Origin: Candidatus Omnitrophota bacterium | Lineage (GTDB): Bacteria > Omnitrophota > Gorgyraeia > Zapsychrales > JAKLDJ01 | Length of the DNA stretch: 54,938 bases | Direction of reading: 5' to 3' | NCBI GenBank assembly: GCA_022703585.1 | Contig: JAKLDJ010000006.1 | Coordinates: 69,696 to 124,633 of the forward strand | Shown: positions 44,861 to 54,105 of the stretch, piece after piece | Layout of the letters: every line of letters begins with the position of its first letter | How positions within the stretch are numbered: position 1 is the stretch's first letter | Notes under the pieces: generated by a model | Databases searched by the model: none | Told to the model about the DNA's origin: nothing | The model's input: the letters and a program-made list of their open reading frames with translations, nothing else | Translations under genes and position numbers: made by a program

Positions 44861-45625
44861 ATGAAAAAATTTTTATTGATTATAACGGCAACAGTTATTT
44901 TAGGATTTTATCTTAACACGACGCTTGTCCACGGCGCCGGTGCTGTCGCAGCGCGGAAAAAACGGGCCGCCATGCAGGGCGGTATACCGCCGGAGGTTCA
45001 ACAGCAAATTCAGCAGCAGCTTCAACAGCAATTGCAAGACCAGGGAGTCCGTCAGCAGCTCGAGCAGCAGGTTCGCCAAAAGGTCGGCTCTCAGCCCAAT
45101 CAGGGGCAGCCGCATATGACCTTAAACCTTAAATCAATTGATCAGCCTGCCGCGCCTCAAGCAACCCAGCCGCAAGCCGCGCCACAGCCTGTCCCCCAAG
45201 TCTTGACTTCGTCGGGGCCGCAAGCGGGATACCCCCAGATTGCCCAAAATAATTTTGCGTTCGATCCCAGTCAAGGCGGCGAAATTGAATTCGATGACTT
45301 AATGACGCTCTTGCGAGTTTCCAGCGAAATCTGGGAACAGGTCGTTGATCAGGAAGTTAAGGTCATGATTGTCGCCAAATATGTCGAATTATACCGGCAA
45401 AACCGCATCGTGATTACCAAGCCGTCCGCTTACTATGTGATGCGCATTGACCAGCTTGCACAGGAAAATCCGACGCTTCTTAATAATCCCTTTGATAAAG
45501 TTTTGCTGATTGCCGCGGTCATGGACTATGATTTTAACAACGGGACCAACAAAGATTCTCTTGCCTATCAGGTTTTGGGGCCGCAGCTTTATCAGCAAAA
45601 TAAACAACGGTTGGGCATGAAATAA
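44861..45625 (+). CDS. Secreted Gln-rich protein of unknown function
   Basis: 254 residues from the ATG at 44861, which follows AGGAG; the frame upstream overlaps the end of mtaB. Signal peptide (MKKFLLIITATVILGFYLNT, cleavage after HGA), then a Gln-rich segment (EVQQQIQQQLQQQLQDQG), a Pro/Gln/Ala-rich linker (about 100-140) and a C-terminal domain (about 165-254; LRVSSEIWEQVVDQEVKVMI). No family recognised. It precedes glpK by 17 nt. The low-complexity linker suggests an envelope-exposed protein. Confidence 0.65.
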   Translation: MKKFLLIITATVILGFYLNTTLVHGAGAVAARKKRAAMQGGIPPEVQQQIQQQLQQQLQDQGVRQQLEQQVRQKVGSQPNQGQPHMTLNLKSIDQPAAPQATQPQAAPQPVPQVLTSSGPQAGYPQIAQNNFAFDPSQGGEIEFDDLMTLLRVSSEIWEQVVDQEVKVMIVAKYVELYRQNRIVITKPSAYYVMRIDQLAQENPTLLNNPFDKVLLIAAVMDYDFNNGTNKDSLAYQVLGPQLYQQNKQRLGMK

Positions 45626-45642
45626 GGGAGTATGCAGAAAAA

Positions 45643-47139
45643 GTGAAAAACAAATATATCCTGGCCATTGATCAAGGCACCACCGGTTCACGGGCATTCA
45701 TTTTCGACACCAAGGGAAAAATTGTATCCAGCGCTTACCGGGAATTTAAACAGTATTTTCCCAAGCCCGGCTGGGTCGAGCACGACGCCGAAAAAATTTG
45801 GCAGTCCTGTTGCACCACCATCCACCAAGCCCTAGCCAAAGGTAAAGTTCATTCTAAAAACCTTATCGCCATCGGTATCACAAATCAGCGCGAGACAACC
45901 CTGCTCTGGGACCGAAAAACATCCCGTCCGGTTTCAAGGGCTATTGTTTGGCAGTGCCGCCGTACCGCTTCCCTTTGCGAAGATTTGCGCAAGAAGGGTT
46001 TAGAGGAAACATTTCGCATCAAGACCGGGCTGGTCCTTGACCCGTATTTTTCCGGAACCAAAGTCAAATGGCTTCTCGATAATCTTCCTGGCTTAAAATC
46101 CCGCGCGCAATCAGGAAAAATCTGTTTCGGCACCATCGACAGCTGGCTTATCTGGAAATTGACCGGAAATCGGTCACACATCACCGATTTTACCAATGCC
46201 TCGCGAACGCTTCTTTTTGATATCCGCAAATTCCATTGGGACGCGGAAATCTTAAAAATCCTTAATATCCCCCGGGAAATCCTGCCGCAAGTCCAGAATT
46301 CCGGATCGCTTTTCGGAAAGACACAAAATAGCGCGTCGGGACTAAGCGACGGCATCCCCATTACCGCGGTTATGGGTGACCAGCAGGCCGCGCTTTACGG
46401 CCAGGGATGTTTTAATCCCGGCACTATAAAAAATACTTATGGCACAGGCTGTTTTCTGGTTTTAAATACCGGCCGCAATCTTATCTATTCAAAAGAAGGG
46501 CTGATTACGACCCTGGCTTGTAATGATTTGGGAAAACCGGTTTTTGCGCTAGAAGGCTCGGTTTTTATCGCCGGAGCGGTTGTCCAGTGGTTGCGTGACC
46601 AACTTAAAGTTATCAAGAATTCTGCTGAAAGCGAAAAGGCCATTGCCGGCCTTAAGGATACCAACGGCGTTTATTTTGTCCCTGCCTTTACCGGCCTGGG
46701 CGCGCCGCACTGGGATAGCAAGGCTCGGGGCCTGATTGCGGGCTTGACGCGCGGCGCGAACGTGAAACATATTATCCGCGCCGCGCTGGAATCCATTGCC
46801 TATCAGACAAAAGATGTTTTTGATATTATGCAAAGAGAATTCCGTAAAGATATTTCCGAATTACGTGTGGACGGCGGGGCATGTAAAAATAATTTCCTTA
46901 TGCAGTTTCAGGCGGACATCCTCAATTGTAAAATTATTCGCCCTAGGATAGTCGAGACCACTGCCCAGGGCGTGGCGCACTTAGCCGGCGTGGCCGTGGG
47001 TTTATGGCGGGATGAAAAAGACCTGCTTAAACTGCACCGGGTAGACAAGGTTTTTATTCCCAAGGCGCCGTCACAAACACGCCAGAGGCTTTATAACGGC
47101 TGGAAGAATGCGGTTAAAAGGACTATTGATCCATGTTAA
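45643..47139 (+). CDS. glpK: Glycerol kinase
   Basis: Phosphorylates glycerol to glycerol-3-phosphate with ATP. 498 residues. DQGTTGSRAFIFD is the N-terminal phosphate loop; the FGGY family signatures appear as YGTGCF and GLGAPHWDSKARG, with the ATP site DGGACKNNFLMQFQAD. The start is GTG (45643), with GGGAG about 12 bases upstream. Its stop overlaps the glpD start by 7 bases, so kinase and dehydrogenase are coupled. No glycerol facilitator gene (glpF) is adjacent. Confidence 0.96.
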   Translation: MKNKYILAIDQGTTGSRAFIFDTKGKIVSSAYREFKQYFPKPGWVEHDAEKIWQSCCTTIHQALAKGKVHSKNLIAIGITNQRETTLLWDRKTSRPVSRAIVWQCRRTASLCEDLRKKGLEETFRIKTGLVLDPYFSGTKVKWLLDNLPGLKSRAQSGKICFGTIDSWLIWKLTGNRSHITDFTNASRTLLFDIRKFHWDAEILKILNIPREILPQVQNSGSLFGKTQNSASGLSDGIPITAVMGDQQAALYGQGCFNPGTIKNTYGTGCFLVLNTGRNLIYSKEGLITTLACNDLGKPVFALEGSVFIAGAVVQWLRDQLKVIKNSAESEKAIAGLKDTNGVYFVPAFTGLGAPHWDSKARGLIAGLTRGANVKHIIRAALESIAYQTKDVFDIMQREFRKDISELRVDGGACKNNFLMQFQADILNCKIIRPRIVETTAQGVAHLAGVAVGLWRDEKDLLKLHRVDKVFIPKAPSQTRQRLYNGWKNAVKRTIDPC

Positions 47140-48632
47140 GAGACCTTCAAAAACTTTCCGATACGGCCTATGACGTTCTGGTTATCGGCGGAGGGATAAA
47201 CGGTGCTGCCATCGCCAATATCGCCGCGAGCCGCGGGCTCAAAGTCGCTTTAATCGAAAAGGATGACTTTGCCAGCGGCACCTCGAGCAAATCCACCAAA
47301 CTTATCCACGGGGGATTGCGCTATCTTGAAAATCTGGAATTTGATCTTGTTTACGAGTCATTGATGGAGCGTCATGTCCAATTAAAATGTGCGCCCCATC
47401 TGGTAAAACCTCTGGGCTTTATTATCCCGGTTTATAAAGGTGATAAAAGGCCGTTATGGATGATGAAGCTCGGCGTATTTTTTTATGATCTGCTCGCCGG
47501 AAAATATGCGGTCAATCGCCATCAGCATCTAACCAAAGAAGAAGTCATGCGCCTGGAGCCGGGAATAAAACAGGAGGGGCTTAAAGGCGGGGTCATGTAC
47601 TTTGACGCCCAGATGGACGACGCCCGGCTTTGCCTGGAAAATGTTTTAGCGGCGAGGGGGCGGGGCGCGGATATCTTTAATTACGTCGAGGCCAGGGCTT
47701 TCCATAAGGTTGCGGGAAAAATCAATAGCGTTACCGTCCGCGATAATTTAAGCCAAAAGACATTTTCGATTTGCGCTAAAAAGGTTGTTTGTGCCGTGGG
47801 CCCCTGGTCCAACTATCTTTTACGCCTCGATGACCCGCACGCCAAAAAACAGGTTCGGACGACGAAGGGGATTCATATTGTGGTCAAAGGACAGCTGTCC
47901 AATCACGCGCTTTTTGTGATGTCCTATCGTGACAAGCGCATATTTTTTATTATTCCCTATATGGGTAATTCGCTGATCGGCACTACTGATACCGATTACA
48001 TCGGAAATCCGGATAATGTCAAAGTCGACCAAGCGGATATTGACTATTTGACTGACGAGTCAAAAAGGATTTTTCCCGCACATGACTTTAGCAGTAAAAA
48101 TATTGTTACCGCCTTTGCGGGCTTAAGGCCGCTCTTACGTAGCGGCGGGGTTTTGCCGTCCAAGGCTACGCGTAAACATTTTATTTACGAGACTGCGTCG
48201 GGGATGATTGTTGTCGTGGGCGGAAAATACACAACCTACCGCACGATTGCCGAGGCCTGCGTAAACCGTTTGACTACGCCCAAATTTGAAAAAGACTGCC
48301 GGCTTTATGCTCGCGGCACCGTTAGTGAAAATCTCCCGGAGATAGTCAACCGCTATGGTTTGCCCCTGGAAACGATTCAAGCACTCGCCGAGAAATATGG
48401 CACGCGGTATAAAGATGTTTTACGGCTAACCGAGTCCGATCCGAAACTTAAAGAACGTATTTGTTCCTGCAGCCCGTTTATTAAAGCGCAAATCGTTTAT
48501 GCGATCGAAACCGAAATGGCGCAAACAGCCGAAGACATTATCGAGCGGCGCCTGTCAACCAGCTATTTGCCTTGCCAGACAAAAGAATGCGAGAAAGTAA
48601 TTCGGCAATTTATTGACCAACGAAAAAACTAA
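47133..48632 (+). CDS. glpD: Glycerol-3-phosphate dehydrogenase, FAD-dependent
   Basis: Membrane-associated flavoenzyme that oxidises glycerol-3-phosphate to dihydroxyacetone phosphate and passes electrons to the quinone pool. 499 residues. FAD motif VIGGGINGAAIANIAA, then SGTSSKSTKLIHGGLRYLE, the glpD family signature. YTTYRTIAEA and the C-terminal DAO-like domain follow. The start overlaps the end of glpK (ATGTTAA). Menaquinone from menA/ubiE may be its acceptor. Confidence 0.95.
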   Translation: MLRDLQKLSDTAYDVLVIGGGINGAAIANIAASRGLKVALIEKDDFASGTSSKSTKLIHGGLRYLENLEFDLVYESLMERHVQLKCAPHLVKPLGFIIPVYKGDKRPLWMMKLGVFFYDLLAGKYAVNRHQHLTKEEVMRLEPGIKQEGLKGGVMYFDAQMDDARLCLENVLAARGRGADIFNYVEARAFHKVAGKINSVTVRDNLSQKTFSICAKKVVCAVGPWSNYLLRLDDPHAKKQVRTTKGIHIVVKGQLSNHALFVMSYRDKRIFFIIPYMGNSLIGTTDTDYIGNPDNVKVDQADIDYLTDESKRIFPAHDFSSKNIVTAFAGLRPLLRSGGVLPSKATRKHFIYETASGMIVVVGGKYTTYRTIAEACVNRLTTPKFEKDCRLYARGTVSENLPEIVNRYGLPLETIQALAEKYGTRYKDVLRLTESDPKLKERICSCSPFIKAQIVYAIETEMAQTAEDIIERRLSTSYLPCQTKECEKVIRQFIDQRKN

Positions 48633-48651
48633 TATTAAACGGAGTTTATTT

Positions 48652-49044
48652 ATGTCAGACTTTTCTATTGAACGGAGGATGTATTACCACAATACCGATT
48701 CCGGCGGGGTGGTGTATTACGGAAATTATTTCCTGCTTCTGGAAGAAGGGCGGGTGGAATTCTTGCTAAATAAAGGAGTGAGCACCGCCGAATACGCGAG
48801 CGAGGGAATTGTATTTCCGGTCGTGTGTGTTGATATTAAATACAAATCGCCGGCCCGATACGGGGACGTGGTTAAAATATTTACCCGCGTTGAGAAAATC
48901 GGAAATACCTCCATGCATTTTGTTCAAGAAATCAAGCGCGATGAAAAATTGCTGGTCGAAGCTAAAACTGTCTGGGCCTGCGTGGGGCCTGACTTTCAGA
49001 CGATAACGGTGCCGGATAAAATCAGGAAAGCAATAAACCCGTAA
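48652..49044 (+). CDS. ybgC: YbgC/4-hydroxybenzoyl-CoA-type thioesterase
   Basis: Hotdog-fold acyl-CoA thioesterase, 130 residues from the ATG at 48652 (GGAG seven bases upstream); the frame upstream is an artefact overlapping the glpD end. Active-site Asp in YYHNTDSGGVVYYGNYF, the YbgC signature. In E. coli YbgC is linked to Tol-Pal, but none of those genes is here. It could hydrolyse short acyl-CoAs. Probably the third gene of the glpKD run. Confidence 0.88.
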   Translation: MSDFSIERRMYYHNTDSGGVVYYGNYFLLLEEGRVEFLLNKGVSTAEYASEGIVFPVVCVDIKYKSPARYGDVVKIFTRVEKIGNTSMHFVQEIKRDEKLLVEAKTVWACVGPDFQTITVPDKIRKAINP

Positions 49045-49095
49045 ACAAAATATCTAAGAACTAAGAAATCAACGGTCGCAAAAGGAGGCATATCC

Positions 49096-49557
49096 ATGGA
49101 TGACAAAAAATCTTCCGCAGTTGTGGTTGAAATGATGGCAGATATCGAAGAGATCATCGGCCAGCACTACCAAGCCTACGCGCAGAAATTTCCTGAACAA
49201 AAAGATTTTTGGACAACCCTGGTAAGCGAAGAAAATCATCACGCTCAATGGATACGCGCTATGTATTCAAAAGTCGGGGACGGGCTGGTGTCGCTTAATG
49301 AAAAAAGGTTTAACGCCGAAAGTATCCGAGAATTCCAGGCCCGCCTGGCCGAGATGCTAAAGAACCTGCGGGGAAAAGAAATGTCAATCAAGGATGCCCT
49401 GGAAGAAAGTTTGAGCATAGAAAAAATGCTTCTGGAGAAGAATTTCTTTGAAGTTTTCCAGACAAAATCCCCGGAAATTCTGGAAATTGTTACCCGCATC
49501 GTTGAGGAGACACGAAGCCACCGCGGACGGATCGAACAGATGCTTGAGAAATACTGA
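49096..49557 (+). CDS. Rubrerythrin/ferritin-like diiron protein
   Basis: 153 residues of the ferritin-like superfamily, with helices EEIIGQHYQAYAQKF, VSEENHHAQWIRAM (E-x2-H), SLSIEKMLLEKNFF and IVEETRSHRGRIEQML. No C-terminal rubredoxin domain. The pattern suits a diiron peroxidase or iron binder. Ribosome site AAAGGAGG. It may act with the other ferritin-like protein at 41839-42318. Confidence 0.7.
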   Translation: MDDKKSSAVVVEMMADIEEIIGQHYQAYAQKFPEQKDFWTTLVSEENHHAQWIRAMYSKVGDGLVSLNEKRFNAESIREFQARLAEMLKNLRGKEMSIKDALEESLSIEKMLLEKNFFEVFQTKSPEILEIVTRIVEETRSHRGRIEQMLEKY

Positions 49558-49643
49558 ATTTCAAATGCGAACCGCCAGAATAAATCTCCCCGATTGCATG
49601 AGAATCTTTTTCCAGCCGATAGCTAGAGGGTAAATACTTTCGC

Positions 49644-50612
49644 ATGGTAAAAACACGCGCTGCGACAACAAAAGAACAATATATGCTGCGGGCTGCAAGC
49701 ATAAGCCTTTGGTTTAATATTGTGCTTTTTATTTTTAAGCTCACAGCGCTCATTGTGGTCCATTCACTGGCCATCGCCACAGATTTCGCGATAACAGTGG
49801 TGGGGCTTACCGTGTCCGTTATCCTGTATAACTCACTAAAACTGTCGGTGAGGCCGGCCGATCTTTTGCATAATTACGGTTATGGCAAGGTTGAACATGT
49901 CTGCGAAGCCATGGAGGGTATTGTCCTCATCGGAATCGCCGCGATTATGTCCTTTCAGGCGTTTGCAACGTTTTTTCATCCCAGCCATGTTACTTTTCCA
50001 TGGATAGGATTTGCCTCCAGCATGTTAAGCTTGACACTGAATTTCGTGGGGGCGTTTTTTATATTTCAGTTAGCACGTAAAAGTTCGTCTCCGGCAGTGA
50101 GGGCAGAAGGGGTGCATTATACTCTGGAAGGGTTTATATCAACAGCAATCGCATGCGCTTTTATGGTAACGATATTGTTAAAAAACAGCGCGTATGAGCA
50201 TATAGCGCCGTATATCGATCCTGCCGTTACTATGCTTGTAAGTTTTGCGATTTCACTGCCCTCGATCAAGCTGGCACGACAAGCCTTTGTCAATTTGCTG
50301 GATATTTCTATCGAGGAGCCAGGCAAAATGGAAATAGTGGTGCGGCTCGCCCGGCATGCGGATTACTACTGCAATTTTGAAGACTTAAAAACACGCACCG
50401 CGGGGCACAAAAAGTTCATTGAAGTAAAGATTGTTATGCCCAAAGATATGCCTTTTTTCAAGGCACATGAGGTTGTATCCAAGATTGAAAGAGATATTGC
50501 GCAAGGGGTTCCTGACAGCGAGGTAACCGTTATCATGATGCCGTGTCTTAAAAATTGCGGGTGGCTACAAAATAACAAACCGTGTCCGTATCTTAGTAGC
50601 GGCAGTGTTTAG
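49644..50612 (+). CDS. Cation diffusion facilitator (CDF) transporter
   Basis: Divalent metal/proton antiporter, 322 residues with six membrane segments and a cytoplasmic C-terminal domain. The first metal site is VHSLAIATDFAI and YGYGKVEHV; in the second site the usual HxxxD is HYTLE (His-x3-Glu), which may change metal preference. The C-terminus holds an unusual Cys cluster, C-x3-C-x8-C (PCLKNCGWLQNNKPC). Substrate (Zn, Fe, Mn, Co) cannot be predicted with certainty. Weak ribosome site. Confidence 0.88.
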   Translation: MVKTRAATTKEQYMLRAASISLWFNIVLFIFKLTALIVVHSLAIATDFAITVVGLTVSVILYNSLKLSVRPADLLHNYGYGKVEHVCEAMEGIVLIGIAAIMSFQAFATFFHPSHVTFPWIGFASSMLSLTLNFVGAFFIFQLARKSSSPAVRAEGVHYTLEGFISTAIACAFMVTILLKNSAYEHIAPYIDPAVTMLVSFAISLPSIKLARQAFVNLLDISIEEPGKMEIVVRLARHADYYCNFEDLKTRTAGHKKFIEVKIVMPKDMPFFKAHEVVSKIERDIAQGVPDSEVTVIMMPCLKNCGWLQNNKPCPYLSSGSV

Positions 50613-50638
50613 GGCAGGATTATTTCAAAAGGTTTATT

Positions 50639-52324
50639 ATGTTTATCCTAATTGAGACGGCCTTCATTATTTTCACGTGGGTGTTAATGTTCGCTACATG
50701 TGTATCAATCGGCATCCTTTTTCAGCAATGTTTCCTCGGGAAGCATCAACACAATTTTTTAGACGCGTTTTGGCTCGGCTGGGGAAGTGTCGTTTTTATA
50801 CTATTGCTTTGGAATTTTTTTCTTCCTGTTAATTTGATGGCATTATTATTTATTTCAGCTATTGGCATGTTTTCACTATTTCTTAATTCTTCCAAAATAA
50901 TAAATCATGCGCGCACACGATCTTTGCAAATTCTGGTTATCTTGCTGCTTGTTATTTGGATGGCAAATCAATCCGCCAGAGGGGATCTTCCTTACGATGC
51001 CGGCTTATACCATCTCCAGTTAATCAAGTGGATATCAACTTGCCAAATTATTCCAGGCCTTGGCAATCTTCACGGGAGGTTTGCATTTAATTCAACATAT
51101 TTCCTTTATTTAGCATTGATCAAATCTTTCTGTGCTAACTTTTATAAAATTGGTTCGGGATTATTGCTTGTTGTAGCCATCGCTCAATCATTTATTAGCG
51201 GCGCTGATCTCTTGCGAGGCATCAAACAAAAGAAATTCTATTTTCATGATATCGTAGCGTTTACTTTCTTGGGGCCGTTGTTATCACAGGCCTTTAGATA
51301 CGCATCGACTACGTCTCCTGATTTACCCGTTTTTATTATCGGATTTATTATAAGCGTTAAGCTGAGTGAAATTTTCTTTGAGGATTCGGATTCTTCATAT
51401 CTGTCGCACAACATTCTCTTTATCATATTTATTTCAATTGTCGGCATCACGATTAAATTTTCGTTAGCAGTCTTTGCGCTTACCTCAATTGCCCTTGCCG
51501 TGGGAAGATTCTGGATGAGGGGCAGAGGGAGATTGCTACTGAACAAATTATTATTTTGTTGTTTATGCGGGGGAATAGTAATTATCTTTTTACTTCGCGG
51601 TTTTATTCTAAGTGGTTATCCGGTATATCCAAGTACTTTCGGAGGGATAAAAACTGCGTGGCAAATTCCAAAGGAGAAAGCAATAAACGAATCGGATTGG
51701 GTAAAAAGCTGGGCGCGGCTTCCATTTAAGGAACCTGTTGAAGTGCTAGGGAGTTGGCAGTGGTTAGATCCCTGGTCAAAACGCATGCTAAGAGGAGCAA
51801 ATATCATCGATTTTGTCCTGCCCGCAATTTTTATCATAATTAACTGTATTTTATTAATGCTATTTTACAAAAGAATAAAAACTGCTGAAATATGTAAATT
51901 AAATTTCTTAATGCTACCGGCATGTTTAAGCATTCTGTCTTGGTTTATTTTCTCCCCCGATCCTCGTTTCGCAGGATCAGCTTTCTTCATAGTAGGAATA
52001 AGTATGGTTTCGTTTTTAGCGTATGTGCTCTCTTTTGAAAGCCAGAAAAAACTTATTATTTTAATGTCTTTATGCGGACTTCTTTACGCGTTAACTGTGA
52101 TTGTAGGGCGCAATCCCAGCTTTGCGACAAAAAGGGGCCGCGTTAATTTCATGCCAGCTTCTGCGATAGTCCAACAAATCACAAATTCTGGATTAATAAT
52201 CTTTACGACTAAAAAAGAAAACGATCAGTGTTGGGACGCGCCACTTCCTTGCACGCCATATTTTAATGAAAATTTAAATCTTCGAGATAAGAATAATATC
52301 TGCAAAGGTTTTTACGTGAAATAA
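50639..52324 (+). CDS. Polytopic membrane protein, LIC_10190-like
   Basis: 561 residues with about twelve hydrophobic segments. The motif SARGDLPYDAGLYHLQ, followed by a GNLHGRFAFNS segment, is typical of the LIC_10190 family, which looks like a GT-C glycosyltransferase with an Asp/His-rich first loop. Its base composition is more AT-rich than its neighbours, so it may be recently acquired. It starts 26 nt after the CDF gene. Substrate unknown, likely polyprenyl-linked sugars. Confidence 0.6.
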   Translation: MFILIETAFIIFTWVLMFATCVSIGILFQQCFLGKHQHNFLDAFWLGWGSVVFILLLWNFFLPVNLMALLFISAIGMFSLFLNSSKIINHARTRSLQILVILLLVIWMANQSARGDLPYDAGLYHLQLIKWISTCQIIPGLGNLHGRFAFNSTYFLYLALIKSFCANFYKIGSGLLLVVAIAQSFISGADLLRGIKQKKFYFHDIVAFTFLGPLLSQAFRYASTTSPDLPVFIIGFIISVKLSEIFFEDSDSSYLSHNILFIIFISIVGITIKFSLAVFALTSIALAVGRFWMRGRGRLLLNKLLFCCLCGGIVIIFLLRGFILSGYPVYPSTFGGIKTAWQIPKEKAINESDWVKSWARLPFKEPVEVLGSWQWLDPWSKRMLRGANIIDFVLPAIFIIINCILLMLFYKRIKTAEICKLNFLMLPACLSILSWFIFSPDPRFAGSAFFIVGISMVSFLAYVLSFESQKKLIILMSLCGLLYALTVIVGRNPSFATKRGRVNFMPASAIVQQITNSGLIIFTTKKENDQCWDAPLPCTPYFNENLNLRDKNNICKGFYVK

Positions 52325-52450
52325 AAATATCGATTTTTATAGGTCATTAACGATTCATCGGGGGCATTCTTCATAAATGGCAAGATTATTGTAAAATTTT
52401 ATTTTATTCATTTTTTACCTGTCACTGAAAAGCACCGGAATGAACATAAA

Positions 52451-52612
52451 TTAAATAGCGGTAGAGGGCTTGGCAAAGTTGTATATGTTAATATCTACGG
52501 TTAGCCTGCAATGCCGGTGGCCGAGGATGATTTTGAGGCCCTTGCGTAAAATAAGCGCCATGATTGAATCGAAATACTGGAAATGCATGAGCGCCAAATA
52601 AGCGGAGAATAA
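52451..52612 (-). pseudogene. Possible tyrosine recombinase C-terminal remnant
   Basis: A short minus-strand frame reads ALMHFQY, then MALILRKGLKIILGHRHCRL, then TVDINIY. This resembles the box II region of phage/Xer-type integrases: (L)RH..., LGH and (L)TxDxY; the catalytic Arg is Met here and the spacing is short. It sits in an otherwise gene-free 289-nt gap between two genes of different composition. Low confidence; too short to be certain. The rest of the gap has no other recognisable feature. Confidence 0.3.
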
Positions 52613-52613
52613 A

Positions 52614-53987
52614 ATGGAAAGAAAAAAGGTACTAGGGTTTTGGGATCTGGTGCTTTTTTCGTTTTGCGCGATTTTTGGACTCGAGGCCATAGCGACTTCA
52701 GCTGCTATCGGGCCGTCGGCGATATCGTGGTGGCTGATATGTATTGTCGGCTATTTTTTACCCTTTGGCCTGATCGCTGCCGAATTAGGGTCTACCTACC
52801 CGGAGCAAGGCGGAATTTATGTCTGGATCAAACGGGCCTGGGGAAAGAAGTGGGCAGGGCGAAGTATTTGGTATTACTGGATTTCTTTGCCGATATGGCT
52901 TCCGGCAATATATATTGCGATTGCGGATATTTTGGGCAATATGTTTTTCCCCGGCATAAGCCTCTGGGGAGAGATATCGATCGGGGTTATCCTTATATGG
53001 ATTGCGGTTCTTGTAAACCTATGTCCGCTTAAAATTTCAAAATGGATACCCAATATCGGCTCCGCGGCTCAATTCGTAATAGTCGGCGGGATGATTATTA
53101 GCGCGGTTGTATATTTCTTAAAAAATGGGCATTTTGCCAATACGATCGGGATCAAGGACGTCGTGCCCAATGTAAACGCGGCCGTTGTCTTTATTCCGGT
53201 CATCATCTATAACCTGATGGGATGCGAGCTCATATCCGCGGCGGCGGGAGAAACGAAGAATCCGCAGCGAGATATCCCCAGGGCCCTTATCGTATCCGCT
53301 ATTGTAATTGCGTTATTATATCTGATCACAACGTTTTCGGTCTGGGTGGTTATTCCTATTAAAGAAATAAACGTTGCGAGCGGAATACTCCATATATTTA
53401 CTATTACGTTTAACGACCACTCGCTGAAGTACACCATCACCGTTATCTTCGGCCTTGTTATTTCTTCCGCATTTTTTGCGGGCATCGTCACCTGGAACTT
53501 AGGACAGAATCGCACCGTCGCCGAATCCGCCCACAACGGGGACCTGCCAAAAATACTGGGGAAAATGACCCCGGATATGGCGCCCATCGGCGCTTCAATC
53601 GTATCCGGGATTATTTCGACCGCCGTGATCATTATTTATGGATTGATCGCTAAAAACGCCGCCGAATTGTTTTGGCACGTGATCTCTTTTAGTCTTGTGA
53701 TAGGACTGTTTTCATATTTGATGCTATTTCCGTCTTTCATTATTCTAAGAAAAAAAGATAAGAGCATTAACCGGCCTTACCGGATACCCGGCCCAGACTG
53801 GTTTGCGATACTTTTAGCCATTATGGCGGAGGCATTTGTTTTCATTGCAGTATTAATATTATTCATACAGCCGGGTCATGATTTTATACGGTTCGCCTTA
53901 CCGATTATCATCGGCGTGTTAGTAACTGTTATTATTGGAGAAATCTTCGTGGCCCGTTGTATGCAAAAAACCATGGCTAACAAATAA
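52614..53987 (+). CDS. APC-family amino acid permease
   Basis: Secondary transporter of 457 residues with about twelve membrane segments. Helix 1 motif FGLEAIATSAAIGPSAIS and the conserved loop YPEQGGIYVWIKRAWG identify the APC superfamily (Glu/GABA antiporter-like group); the later motif AAAGETKNPQRDIPRAL is typical as well. Substrate unknown, probably an amino acid or amine. Start ATG with GGAG. It follows a possible recombinase remnant. Confidence 0.9.
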   Translation: MERKKVLGFWDLVLFSFCAIFGLEAIATSAAIGPSAISWWLICIVGYFLPFGLIAAELGSTYPEQGGIYVWIKRAWGKKWAGRSIWYYWISLPIWLPAIYIAIADILGNMFFPGISLWGEISIGVILIWIAVLVNLCPLKISKWIPNIGSAAQFVIVGGMIISAVVYFLKNGHFANTIGIKDVVPNVNAAVVFIPVIIYNLMGCELISAAAGETKNPQRDIPRALIVSAIVIALLYLITTFSVWVVIPIKEINVASGILHIFTITFNDHSLKYTITVIFGLVISSAFFAGIVTWNLGQNRTVAESAHNGDLPKILGKMTPDMAPIGASIVSGIISTAVIIIYGLIAKNAAELFWHVISFSLVIGLFSYLMLFPSFIILRKKDKSINRPYRIPGPDWFAILLAIMAEAFVFIAVLILFIQPGHDFIRFALPIIIGVLVTVIIGEIFVARCMQKTMANK

Positions 53988-54105
53988 TTTTCCAGACATG
54001 AGAAAGACAGCAATAAAGATTTTCATAGAAACCTACCATTGGCCGGCGGCAGACAGAGTAAGGCAATAACGAGTTCGACCGAAGCCATACGAAGGGAGTA
54101 AGAAA

